From an uncultured Bacteroides sp. (lineage in GTDB: Bacteria; Bacteroidota; Bacteroidia; Bacteroidales; Bacteroidaceae): 64,000 nt of DNA. The DNA lies in contig CAMTPH010000003.1 of the NCBI GenBank assembly GCA_947074345.1, positions 1 through 64,000 on the forward strand. The letters are read 5' to 3'. Under the pieces are notes generated by a model. The model did not search any database and had not been told where the DNA came from. It worked only from the letters and a program-made list of their open reading frames with translations. This document shows, piece by piece, positions 9,643 to 18,610 of this stretch (within the stretch, counting starts at the first letter, position 1; every line of letters starts with the position of its first letter). The position numbers and the translations under genes were made by a program.

Positions 9643-11049
9643 TTAGAATTGGAAGAAGTTTTTAGCGTTGTTGTAGCAAATATCTTCGATCATTTGGTTT
9701 GCACGTTCCATTTCAGAAGCTGGGATTTCACCATTTTCGATGTCGTTACCAACCAAGTTACACAATGTGCGACGGAAATATTCGTGACGTGGGTAAGATA
9801 AGAATGAACGAGAGTCAGTCAACATACCTACGAAACGGCTCAATAGACCCAATACAGATAGTGCGTTCATTTGTTTTTCCATACCATCTTTTTGATCTAG
9901 GAACCACCATCCTGAACCGAATTGGATTTTACCAGCAACAGTACCATCTTGGAAGTTACCCAACATAGTTGCGATTACTTCATTAGCACATGGGTTCAAG
10001 TTGTAAAGGATAGTTTTAGTCAATTTACCGTTAGAGTTCAAACGGTCTAAGAATTTAGACATTTTCTTCGCTGTAGTAAATTCGCCGATTGAGTCGAAAC
10101 CAGTATCAGCACCTAACAATTTAAACATTTTAGTGTTGTTGTTACGGATAGCGCCATAGTGGAATTGTTGAGTCCAACCTTTTTCCCAGTCCATTTCACC
10201 GAATACAATCATCATTGCAGATTTGAATTTCAAGATTTCTTCTTGAGTCAATTCTTGTCCGCCATATACCTTATTAAAGATAGCGTTGATTTCTGCGTCT
10301 GTATAGTCTTCAGCATAGAACTCTTCGATACCGTGGTCAGATAGTTTACATCCTTGTTCTGCAAAGAAGTCATGACGTACACGAAGTGCAGCAATCAAAT
10401 CATCGTAAGTAGAGATAGTAACACCGCTAACTTCAGATAATTTCTCAACGTAAGCACGGAATTCTGAAGGAACTTCAACAGCCATAGCTTTGTCAGGACG
10501 CCAAGTAGGAAGCATTTTAACTTCAAAACCACTTTCGCGAGTTTGGATATGATATTCTAATGAGTCGATTGGATCATCTGTAGTACAAACAACTTCTACA
10601 TTGTAACGACGCATGAAGCCACGAGCTGTATAATCAGCAGAAGCAAGCTTTTCATTACATTCGTCATAGATTTCGCGAGCTGTTTTAGGGCTCAAGATTT
10701 TATCGATACCGAAAGCTGTTTTCAATTCAAGGTGAGTCCAGTGGTATAGTGGATTACGGAAAGTGTATGGTACAGTTTCTGCCCATTTTTCGAATTTCTC
10801 CCAATCAGAAGTATCTTTACCTGTACAGTAACGCTCATCGATTCCGTTAGTACGCATTGCACGCCATTTGTAATGGTCGCCGCCTAACCAGATTTCTGTC
10901 AATGATTTGAACTTGTGATCATCAGCCACCATTTGTGGAATTAAATGACAGTGGTAATCAATAATTGGCATTTTAGCCGCATGCTCGTGATACAACTTCT
11001 GTGCAGTTTCAGTTTGCAACAGGAAGTTTTCGTCCATAAACTTTCTCAT
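9643..11049 (-). CDS. uxaC: Glucuronate isomerase
   Basis: 468 aa; IIDYHCHLIP, TDDPIDSLEYH, GSGWWFLDQKDGMEKQMNALS, MLTDSRSFLSYPRHEYFRRTLC motifs. Confidence 0.95.
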   Translation of the reverse strand: MRKFMDENFLLQTETAQKLYHEHAAKMPIIDYHCHLIPQMVADDHKFKSLTEIWLGGDHYKWRAMRTNGIDERYCTGKDTSDWEKFEKWAETVPYTFRNPLYHWTHLELKTAFGIDKILSPKTAREIYDECNEKLASADYTARGFMRRYNVEVVCTTDDPIDSLEYHIQTRESGFEVKMLPTWRPDKAMAVEVPSEFRAYVEKLSEVSGVTISTYDDLIAALRVRHDFFAEQGCKLSDHGIEEFYAEDYTDAEINAIFNKVYGGQELTQEEILKFKSAMMIVFGEMDWEKGWTQQFHYGAIRNNNTKMFKLLGADTGFDSIGEFTTAKKMSKFLDRLNSNGKLTKTILYNLNPCANEVIATMLGNFQDGTVAGKIQFGSGWWFLDQKDGMEKQMNALSVLGLLSRFVGMLTDSRSFLSYPRHEYFRRTLCNLVGNDIENGEIPASEMERANQMIEDICYNNAKNFFQF

Positions 11050-11132
11050 TCTACTGTGTTTTTAGATATATAAAATTATTACTTCTCGTACCTTATTATA
11101 TATGGCACTGATATTAAAGCTTATAACAGTAT

Positions 11133-11159
11133 AAAACCGTTTTGTTTTATTAACCGTTA
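11133..11159. promoter_or_regulatory. Candidate LacI-type operator pair in the uxaC / lacI divergent region
   Basis: Two odd palindromes sharing the core AACCGTT: AAAACcGTTTT (11133-11143) and TAACcGTTA (11151-11159), centres 17 bp apart. Confidence 0.35.
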
Positions 11160-11184
11160 TCGAACACAAAAGTAGAAAAATTAC

Positions 11185-11214
11185 TTGTAGGAACAAAAAA
11201 TACATGTATATTTG
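11185..11214 (+). promoter_or_regulatory. Bacteroidetes-type sigma promoter for the lacI-type regulator
   Basis: TTG (11185-11187) - 19 nt - TATATTTG (11207-11214), matching the TTTG/TAnnTTTG pattern. Confidence 0.5.
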
Positions 11215-11255
11215 CGAAGAATATTTATAAAATTTAAGTTTTAAAATCTAGTCAA

Positions 11256-12317
11256 GTGAGCGATCAGAACCATACAATTAAAGACATTGCCCGTATGGCA
11301 GGCGTTTCGGCAGGAACAGTTGATAGGGTATTGCATAATCGTGGTGATGTGTCTGAAAAGAGCCGTATAAAGGTGCAAGCTGTGCTTGATGAAATAAACT
11401 ATAAGCCCAATGTATTTGCCATTGGACTAGCAGCAAAAAAGAAATATACTATTTTGTGTGTTATTCCTCATTATGCTGAAAATAACTATTGGCATTCAGT
11501 TTTTATAGGAATTGAAAGAGCTAAAGAAGAGTTAAAAGCATTCAATGTGATCGTTAAATATTTGTTTTATGATCATGGTAATCGTGGTTCTTATCAAGAC
11601 TTATGTTTCAAGATAGAACAGGAAAGCATGGATGCTGTATTGATAGCTCCAAACTTTGCAGAAGAGACATTGGAGACGGTAGATAAACTTAAAGAAAAAA
11701 ATATTCCTTATGTCTTTATCGATTTTAATATCGAAGAGGCAAATGCCTTAAAGTATATAGGCCAAGACTCGTATTGTAGTGGATATCTGGCTGCTAAGAT
11801 TTTATTGCGCGACTATGTAGAAGGCGAGGAGGTTGTATTGTTTCTAAGTAACAATAAAGACAATCCTGCCGAAATACAAATGCGACGTCGTTTAGATGGT
11901 TTTCTGCAATATGTATCTGAGTTGCCTATTGATGTTAAAACATCTGAAGTGATACTCACAAATGATGATGTGTCAAAGAACAATATGGTATTAAAATCGT
12001 TTTTTGAAACACACCCCAACGCTCGTTTAGGAGTCTCTTTTAATTCGCGTGTTTATCAGGTTGGTAATTTCCTTAAAGAGCACGAATTTGCATTAAAAGG
12101 ATTGTTGGGATATGATTTGTTGCAACGCAATGTAGAGTTGCTTAAAGATGGTTTTATTACTTATCTGATTGGTCAAAGGCCCGGATTGCAAGGTTATTGT
12201 GGGGTAAAGGCATTAACAGATTATATTGTATTTAAAAAGCCTCGTAATAAGGTGAAATATATGCCAATAGATATCTTGCTGAAAGATAATATTGACTTCT
12301 ACTTTGAATTTGAGTAA
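11256..12317 (+). CDS. LacI family transcriptional regulator (probable hexuronate regulator)
   Basis: N-terminal HTH TIKDIARMAGVSAGTVDRVLHNRGDVSEKSR; periplasmic-binding-like domain; between uxaC and uxaB. Confidence 0.9.
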   Translation: MSDQNHTIKDIARMAGVSAGTVDRVLHNRGDVSEKSRIKVQAVLDEINYKPNVFAIGLAAKKKYTILCVIPHYAENNYWHSVFIGIERAKEELKAFNVIVKYLFYDHGNRGSYQDLCFKIEQESMDAVLIAPNFAEETLETVDKLKEKNIPYVFIDFNIEEANALKYIGQDSYCSGYLAAKILLRDYVEGEEVVLFLSNNKDNPAEIQMRRRLDGFLQYVSELPIDVKTSEVILTNDDVSKNNMVLKSFFETHPNARLGVSFNSRVYQVGNFLKEHEFALKGLLGYDLLQRNVELLKDGFITYLIGQRPGLQGYCGVKALTDYIVFKKPRNKVKYMPIDILLKDNIDFYFEFE

Positions 12318-12356
12318 AGCAAACTTAATTATTAATTTATATAATTCTATTTAAAC

Positions 12357-13799
12357 ATGAAAGCATTAAACAAAGAGACTGCCAACAAGGTGACACGTCC
12401 TGAAAGAATCATTCAATTTGGAGAAGGTAACTTCTTACGCGCATTCGTAGATTGGATCGTATATAACATGAATGAAAAAGCTGATTTCAACGGCGATGTT
12501 GTAGTAGTGCAACCAATCGAGAACGGAATGATCGATATGTTGAAGAAACAAGATTGTTTATATCATGTAAATCTTCAAGGTTTGGATAAAGGTGAAGTTG
12601 TAAACAGCCTTACATTAGTAGATGTTATCAGCCGTGCACTTAATCCATATACAGAAAACGATGCTTTTATGGCTCTTGCTGATCAAGAAGATATTCGTTT
12701 CGTTATTTCAAATACAACTGAAGCTGGTATTACTTTCGATCCATCATGTAAGTTAGATGATGCTCCTGCATCTTCTTACCCAGGTAAATTGACTCAATTG
12801 CTTTACCGTCGTTTCTTAACTTTCGATGGCGATAAGACTAAAGGTTTACTTATCTTCCCATGTGAATTGATTTTCCACAATGGTGCTAAATTGAAAGAAA
12901 CTATCTATCAATATATCCAACTTTGGGGTTTGAGCGATGAGTTTAAAACATGGTTCGAAGAAGCTTGTGGAGTATACTCTACATTGGTAGACCGTATCGT
13001 TCCTGGTTTCCCACGCAAAGATATCGATGCTATCAAAGAAAAACTTCAATACGATGATAACTTGGTAGTTCAAGCTGAAATCTTCCACCTATGGGTTATC
13101 GAAGCTCCTGAATCAATCGCTAAGGAATTCCCTGCTGACAAAGCTGGTTTGAATGTATTGTTTGTACCATCTGAAGCTCCTTACCACGAACGTAAAGTTA
13201 CTTTGTTGAATGGCCCTCACACAGTATTGTCTCCTGTTACTTACCTTTCAGGTGTAGATATCGTACGTGACGCTTGTCAACACGAAGTATTGAGCCAATA
13301 CATCAACCAAGTAATGTTTGGTGAATTGATGGAAACTCTTAACTTGCCTAAAGCAGAACTAGAACAATTTGGTAAAGACGTATTGGAACGTTTCAATAAT
13401 CCATTCGTAGACCACGCTGTAACAAGCATCATGCTTAACTCATTCCCTAAATTCGAAACTCGCGATCTTCCAGGATTGAAAGTTTATTTGGAGAGAACAG
13501 GTGAGCTTCCTAAAGGTTTGGTATTAGGTCTTGCTGCAATTGTAACTTATTACAAAGGTGGTACACGTGCTGATGGTGCACCTATTGCTCCAAACGATGC
13601 TCCTGAAATTGTAGATCTATTGCAAAAACTTTGGGCTACTGGTGATACTCAAAAAGTTGCTGAAGGTGTATTGGCTGCAACATTTATCTGGAACGAAGAT
13701 TTGAACTTAATTCCTGGTTTAACTGCAGCATTGAAAGCTGATTTGGATTCTATCCAAGCAAACGGTATGTTGGAAACTGTAAAAGCAATGCTTAAATAA
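12357..13799 (+). CDS. uxaB: Tagaturonate reductase (altronate oxidoreductase)
   Basis: 480 aa mannitol dehydrogenase family; QFGEGNFLRAFVDWI, KVTLLNGPHTVLSPVTYLSG motifs. Confidence 0.92.
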   Translation: MKALNKETANKVTRPERIIQFGEGNFLRAFVDWIVYNMNEKADFNGDVVVVQPIENGMIDMLKKQDCLYHVNLQGLDKGEVVNSLTLVDVISRALNPYTENDAFMALADQEDIRFVISNTTEAGITFDPSCKLDDAPASSYPGKLTQLLYRRFLTFDGDKTKGLLIFPCELIFHNGAKLKETIYQYIQLWGLSDEFKTWFEEACGVYSTLVDRIVPGFPRKDIDAIKEKLQYDDNLVVQAEIFHLWVIEAPESIAKEFPADKAGLNVLFVPSEAPYHERKVTLLNGPHTVLSPVTYLSGVDIVRDACQHEVLSQYINQVMFGELMETLNLPKAELEQFGKDVLERFNNPFVDHAVTSIMLNSFPKFETRDLPGLKVYLERTGELPKGLVLGLAAIVTYYKGGTRADGAPIAPNDAPEIVDLLQKLWATGDTQKVAEGVLAATFIWNEDLNLIPGLTAALKADLDSIQANGMLETVKAMLK

Positions 13800-13823
13800 G
13801 CATACAGCATAGTATAAAAAAAG

Positions 13824-13860
13824 AGAGTGATATCCTATTAAATGGATATCACTCTTTTTT
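13824..13860 (+). terminator. Terminator downstream of uxaB
   Basis: AGAGTGATATCC / GGATATCACTCT with T tract. Confidence 0.9.
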
Positions 13861-13876
13861 ATTCTCTTTAATGTAG

Positions 13877-14023
13877 CTAATCAATAATGACGCCTTCAAC
13901 GTTGTCTTGAGAATTGATGTCTACTTGATTGTCGATAGTTGGTGACGTAAGCAGCCAGATGGCTATTGCAAATAGTGCAATGATAATAATTACTATCAGC
14001 CATATTCCTCTTTTATTCTTCAT
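13877..14023 (-). CDS. Small single-TM protein (48 aa)
   Basis: Read by hand: MKNKRGIWLIVIIIIALFAIAIWLLTSPTIDNQVDINSQDNVEGVIID*; classic K/R-then-TM topology; absent from the supplied ORF track because of its size. Confidence 0.55.
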   Translation of the reverse strand: MKNKRGIWLIVIIIIALFAIAIWLLTSPTIDNQVDINSQDNVEGVIID

Positions 14024-14136
14024 TTTGGTTTAGGTTTATTGATTTTACATACTTAAATATTCAACAAACCTATGTCAACTTTGTTCAGTCTATGCTTTAG
14101 GCTGAATAAAGAATAATAAACCCAAAAGTAATCTGA

Positions 14137-14664
14137 TTATTTAGGCTGAGCTGCTCTTAAAATGAAGGTAGTAGCACCAATGGTTATAATCGCGCCATCT
14201 TCAATACGCATACGGTCTTTGTCGCCTAGAATATCATTCAATAAGAAAGTTCCTGTAAGGCTAGGAGCATCGCGCAAAGTGTAAATCACTTCACCTTGTT
14301 TGTTGCGTTTTACATTGATGATGCAGTGGCGTCTATCCATGCTCATATCACCTGTTTCGATAGGCATATCTACTACAGATCCTACACAACGACGACCAAT
14401 CACATTGTCTCCCTCTTTGAAAGGAATGATTTGTTTAAAGCCAAACACATTTTCGATAACACTTATGCTTCCCAACTCGTCGCGGAATGCTTCATCATCT
14501 AGCTTCTCGTTCTTTTGAAGCTCTTTCATTTTACTCTTACCAATTCGAATGCTGAATTGTTTTCCGCATTCATCACATTCAAATACAAGTGATTGACCTT
14601 CACTGTACTTGGTTTCATCAAAAGATAGGTATTTCTCGCACTTGGGGCAACGAACACGTTTCAT
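14137..14664 (-). CDS. Zinc-ribbon plus FHA domain protein
   Basis: N-terminal CPKCEKYL...CDECGKQF zinc ribbon; FHA-like NVIGRRCVGSVVDMPIETGDMSMDRRHCII. Confidence 0.82.
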   Translation of the reverse strand: MKRVRCPKCEKYLSFDETKYSEGQSLVFECDECGKQFSIRIGKSKMKELQKNEKLDDEAFRDELGSISVIENVFGFKQIIPFKEGDNVIGRRCVGSVVDMPIETGDMSMDRRHCIINVKRNKQGEVIYTLRDAPSLTGTFLLNDILGDKDRMRIEDGAIITIGATTFILRAAQPK

Positions 14665-14702
14665 AAATGTAAAATATTAAAAAGGAATAGGTTTATAATG
14701 AA

Positions 14703-15809
14703 TTATTGTACCAAAAGCCAAGCATCTTTAAAAGAATCTTGTGTTCTGATTTTCGCAAGATGATTGTTTGCTTCATCTCGAGTAGGAAGAGACATGATAC
14801 TAACGCGGATTCTTTCTCCACCGTTAATAACACGAGCACCGGTATATCCTTCAGCCTTTAATTTACTCACTAGTGTTTCGGCATTTTTCATGCCAATGCT
14901 AGATGATACAATTAAATGGTATTTGCCTGAAGTGATTTTTGTTTCAACTTTTGCAGGTTTAGCAACCTCTTTTTCTACCACCGGTTTTGTTGTTTCTTTA
15001 ATAGTAGCAGGAGTAATAGGAGTAGCAGCAACAATCGTTTTTGTTTCAGCAGGCTTAGTAGCAACCTTAATCTCTTTGGTCGCAATTGGTTTAGTGTTTT
15101 GCGAAGTGGTACTTGCCTTGCTTTTAGCTACTTTATTATTGGTGCTAATTTGGTTGGTTAAGATAGATTTAGACTCGATTGTCTCAAAAATATCTACCGG
15201 CAATAAATTAGCATAACTACCTTTTACTACATAAGTGTTCTCTATCGGCGAAGAGAATAAGAAGAACATGATAACTGCTGCAACAGATGCAACAGCTGTA
15301 CGAACAAATGCACGGTTAATGCGAATGTCGTATGTTTTCTTATTAGTATGTGGTATGATAGGTTGAATAGGTTTTTCCTCTATCGGCATCAATTCTGATA
15401 ACTCTTTCAACTCAAACGCGTGCAAGCCGTAATAAGCTGGCGTAATAAATTTGTTGTTGTAAGGAGTAAACTCGTAGGTTTGATGAATAGAGTAGTGGAG
15501 TTCGCCAATATGTGGCAGTTCAACCTTTCCGTTTTTCTGTAGAAGCTCTACCATTTCTTTGACTTCGTGATCGATTATTCTCGAAGCGTCAACAAAGTCA
15601 GTGTCGTGGCTAGCCATATACGATTGAATCAATAATCCATCATTCATTTTAAGCTGAGGATTAAAGCCTATAGTGCGAGTAGGAGGAAGAAAGCTGTTTT
15701 CTTCTATCTGTGCGCGATTATTGAATGCAACAAACCCACCAAAATCGGGAATGATAACGCAATCATTTTCTAATAATAATCTTTCTATATGCTGTGACAA
15801 TTCAATCAT
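14703..15809 (-). CDS. HU/CCDC81-like N-terminal domain, TM segment, C-terminal SPOR domain protein
   Basis: N-term IERLLLENDCVIIPDFGGFVAFNNRA typical of Bacteroidetes HU-CCDC81 proteins; single TM; Lys/Thr/Ala-rich linker; C-term YHLIVSSSIGMKNAETLVSKLKAEGYTGARVINGGERIRVSI SPOR-like. Confidence 0.78.
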   Translation of the reverse strand: MIELSQHIERLLLENDCVIIPDFGGFVAFNNRAQIEENSFLPPTRTIGFNPQLKMNDGLLIQSYMASHDTDFVDASRIIDHEVKEMVELLQKNGKVELPHIGELHYSIHQTYEFTPYNNKFITPAYYGLHAFELKELSELMPIEEKPIQPIIPHTNKKTYDIRINRAFVRTAVASVAAVIMFFLFSSPIENTYVVKGSYANLLPVDIFETIESKSILTNQISTNNKVAKSKASTTSQNTKPIATKEIKVATKPAETKTIVAATPITPATIKETTKPVVEKEVAKPAKVETKITSGKYHLIVSSSIGMKNAETLVSKLKAEGYTGARVINGGERIRVSIMSLPTRDEANNHLAKIRTQDSFKDAWLLVQ

Positions 15810-15968
15810 AGTGCAAATATAATGTTTATTTTGATTTTATTGTTAAAATTGATTTGGTTTTTTATACCAAAACACGCGATGATAAATAGCAATATAATAT
15901 ATCGCATTATCGCATATAATAAATGCTCGTCTGCTTTTTCTAATAATATGATGCGTTATTTTCAATGT

Positions 15969-16032
15969 GATAACTGTTAACAGTTATCGCGATGGTTGTA
16001 TATATTTAGCACGATAATAGTTAACAGTTATC
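15969..16032. repeat. 64-bp twin-palindrome dispersed repeat, copy 1
   Basis: GATAACTGTTAACAGTTATC (15969-15988, perfect 20-bp palindrome), 24-nt spacer with TGTATATA, GATAATAGTTAACAGTTATC (16013-16032). Confidence 0.85.
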
Positions 16033-16132
16033 ATTTGCTTTAAATACGGTTGATTTATGAAACTAATGAAAGCAATAGAATATTCGTAGTTACTATATCG
16101 ACTATTTTTAATAAGTAGAAAGGTAAATTTGT

Positions 16133-16140
16133 TATATTTG
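16133..16140 (+). promoter_or_regulatory. Candidate -7 box of the polysaccharide locus
   Basis: TATATTTG matching TAnnTTTG, 86 nt upstream of the first polysaccharide gene; -33 element weak. Confidence 0.4.
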
Positions 16141-16226
16141 CGTCAAATTATACTAAAGGCATTGAACTTTCGTTATTAATTGAGTAAAATAAGTAAAACC
16201 TTTTTAAAAGCTATTATAAATACGTT

Positions 16227-17030
16227 ATGAAATTTAAAAGTACATTTCTTCTATTTGCAATACTTCTTCTTGCATCTTGTAAGACTCCTGTGAATGTTGT
16301 ATATTTTCAAGATTTAGAAAGCCTAAACTCGGGAGTGTTGACCGATGAATCTGTAAATTATGAAGCCAAAATAATGCCTGATGATCAATTGCTTATTCAG
16401 GTTTCTGCAATGAATCCCGCTGCTGTGTCAATGTTTAATCTTCCGGCTGTGAGTTATCAAAGAACAGGTGAAACATCTCTTGCTTCATCTCCTAATTTAC
16501 AAACGTATCTTGTAGATAGCAAGGGTGATATTAATTTTCCAGTTTTAGGCAAGATATATGTAGAGGGGCTAACAAGAATCGAATTGTCTGATATCTTAGC
16601 TGAAAAAATATCAGAATATGTAAAGAATCCTCTTGTAAATGTAAAGATTAATAATTTTAAAGTATCTGTTTTAGGTGAAGTTAGAGCACCAGGTTCTAAG
16701 TTTTTTGGCAATGAACGTATCACTATATTAGATGCCATAAGTGCTGCAGGCGATTTGGATATTTATGCTAGAAGAGAGAATGTCTTGATATTGCGTGATA
16801 ATAATGGAAAAAAAGAATTCCACAGAATCGATTTGACTTCTTCTGATTTAACGAAATCGCCTTATTTTTATCTTCAACAAAATGATGTGATTTATGTAGA
16901 GCCTAATAAAGCACGTCAAAGTAACTCGCGCTTCAGTCAAAAAACATCCTATCATATGACGATTATTTCTACTGTGATTAGCGCTGTGTCTGTGATTGCT
17001 TCACTAACTATTGCTTTGTTGATTAAATAA
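16227..17030 (+). CDS. Polysaccharide export lipoprotein (Wza-like, Poly_export/SLBB)
   Basis: Lipobox LLLASC; MPDDQLLIQVSAMNP, SDILAEKISEYVKNPLVNVKI, VLGEVRAPGSKFF motifs. Confidence 0.92.
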   Translation: MKFKSTFLLFAILLLASCKTPVNVVYFQDLESLNSGVLTDESVNYEAKIMPDDQLLIQVSAMNPAAVSMFNLPAVSYQRTGETSLASSPNLQTYLVDSKGDINFPVLGKIYVEGLTRIELSDILAEKISEYVKNPLVNVKINNFKVSVLGEVRAPGSKFFGNERITILDAISAAGDLDIYARRENVLILRDNNGKKEFHRIDLTSSDLTKSPYFYLQQNDVIYVEPNKARQSNSRFSQKTSYHMTIISTVISAVSVIASLTIALLIK

Positions 17031-17053
17031 TTAATGCTTATATCTTTTTTATT

Positions 17054-18607
17054 ATGACTACTAACGACGAAAATATACATATTGGAGAGTTTATTAAAAC
17101 AGTATTTGGTTACTGGAAAATCTATGTTCCAATAGGGATTGCCTTCTTAATAGGGGCTATCGTTTTTTTGATGATTACTCCTAAAGAGTATAGGGTAATA
17201 TCACGCATTCAACTTTTAAGTGAAAAACAAGGAATGATGTCTGAACTTAAAATGATTAAGAGTTCGGGACTCGGTGGTTTACTTGGTGGTAGCTCTAGCG
17301 GTGTGAATGTAGATGATGAAATAACAATCATGCTATCTAGACAAAATCTGACAAGAGTTATTGAAGATAATGAATTGCAAGTTCAAACCTACTTGCATGA
17401 TGGATTTAAGAAATTGATTTTAGACAGAGATGAATCTCCTGTCTCTTTTATATTCCCTCAAGGCTTTTTGCAAGACCTTCAACGTCCTATCAATATTTCT
17501 TTGACGATTAAAGGTAATACAATTGAGAAAGTTAAATGTAAGAGCAGTCTCTTTAAGACTATTACTTTCAGAAATCTTGCTCTTCCTGCAACACTAAGTC
17601 TGCCGGTGGGCGATATAATGTTAGTTCGCAACAATTCGATGGATGGTGAATTTACCATTAATCTACTTCCGTTGCAATTGGTGTACGAGGTAATGGACAA
17701 AGATCTGAATATCAAATCGAGCGAGAAAGCATCTGACGTTGTTTATATGAGCTATGAGTCGTCTAATAAATTGCGTGCAAAAAAGATTCTTAATAGCGTA
17801 ATGAATCAATATAACAACTACTCGAGAGGCGTAAAGGTTCGTGATGCTAACTTAAATGCAGGTTTTGTTCGCGACCGTTTAGACTCAATTACTTTAGAAC
17901 TAACAATGCTCGAAATTCAACTAGAAAAGTACAAGCAGTCTAATAAGATGCCCGATCCTGAATTGTATGCTCAAGCAACTTATTATACAAATAAAGACAT
18001 TGAAAAGACTATCTTAGAGACAGAAACTCGTTTGCATATGCTTAATTATGTTATTAAGTATATTGAGGACCCTAAGAATGAATATTCGGCCATACCTATT
18101 GTTGATGGTACAGGCGAAACTGCAGTTGGTCATTACAACCAACTCTTGGTTGAAAGACAGTATATGCTTTTGACCTCTGAATCTAACAATCCGGCTTTGA
18201 TGTTAATTGATTTGCAGTTGAAAGAGCAACGTAAGATGTTGTTGGAAACAATTAAAAACGTAGCTAAGAATAATCTTCAGATATCATTGAACGCACTATA
18301 CAACAAGGATAATACATTGATTCAACAGATTGATAAGCTGCCTACTCAAGAGCGCGAGTTTATCGAAATGAAGCGTAAACAAAAAATAAAAGAATCAATC
18401 TATCTATTCTTAATTCAAAAGTTGCAAGAAAAAGAATTGATTAACTCGCCCGATGAGGTTGCCGGACGTATTGTTGATGAAGCTTATACTTCATACAAAC
18501 ATATATTCCCTAAAACATCAATCGTGTTGATTATAGCGTTTATTTTGGCGTCTATGGTTTCGCTATTTATTATCTCACTGAAAATATTTGTTTTCAATAA
18601 AGAATAA
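17054..18607 (+). CDS. Wzz/Wzc-type chain-length determinant protein (no kinase domain)
   Basis: Two TM helices at the ends (YVPIGIAFLIGAIVFLMITP; IVLIIAFILASMVSLFIIS), central coiled coil, LPTQEREFIEMKRKQKIKESIYLFLIQKLQE motif. Confidence 0.88.
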   Translation: MTTNDENIHIGEFIKTVFGYWKIYVPIGIAFLIGAIVFLMITPKEYRVISRIQLLSEKQGMMSELKMIKSSGLGGLLGGSSSGVNVDDEITIMLSRQNLTRVIEDNELQVQTYLHDGFKKLILDRDESPVSFIFPQGFLQDLQRPINISLTIKGNTIEKVKCKSSLFKTITFRNLALPATLSLPVGDIMLVRNNSMDGEFTINLLPLQLVYEVMDKDLNIKSSEKASDVVYMSYESSNKLRAKKILNSVMNQYNNYSRGVKVRDANLNAGFVRDRLDSITLELTMLEIQLEKYKQSNKMPDPELYAQATYYTNKDIEKTILETETRLHMLNYVIKYIEDPKNEYSAIPIVDGTGETAVGHYNQLLVERQYMLLTSESNNPALMLIDLQLKEQRKMLLETIKNVAKNNLQISLNALYNKDNTLIQQIDKLPTQEREFIEMKRKQKIKESIYLFLIQKLQEKELINSPDEVAGRIVDEAYTSYKHIFPKTSIVLIIAFILASMVSLFIISLKIFVFNKE

Positions 18608-18610
18608 GCC

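Noticed and set aside
14764-15216. 150-aa plus-strand hydrophobic ORF
   Set aside because: Antisense to the Lys/Thr/Ala linker and SPOR region of the 14703-15809 gene; hydrophobicity is the reverse complement of K/T/E codons.
15841-16060. Possible origin-like or CRISPR-like repeat cluster
   Set aside because: Only two palindromic units 44 bp apart; no repeat-spacer series, no cas genes, and the unit recurs as a pair elsewhere, so it is treated as a dispersed repeat.
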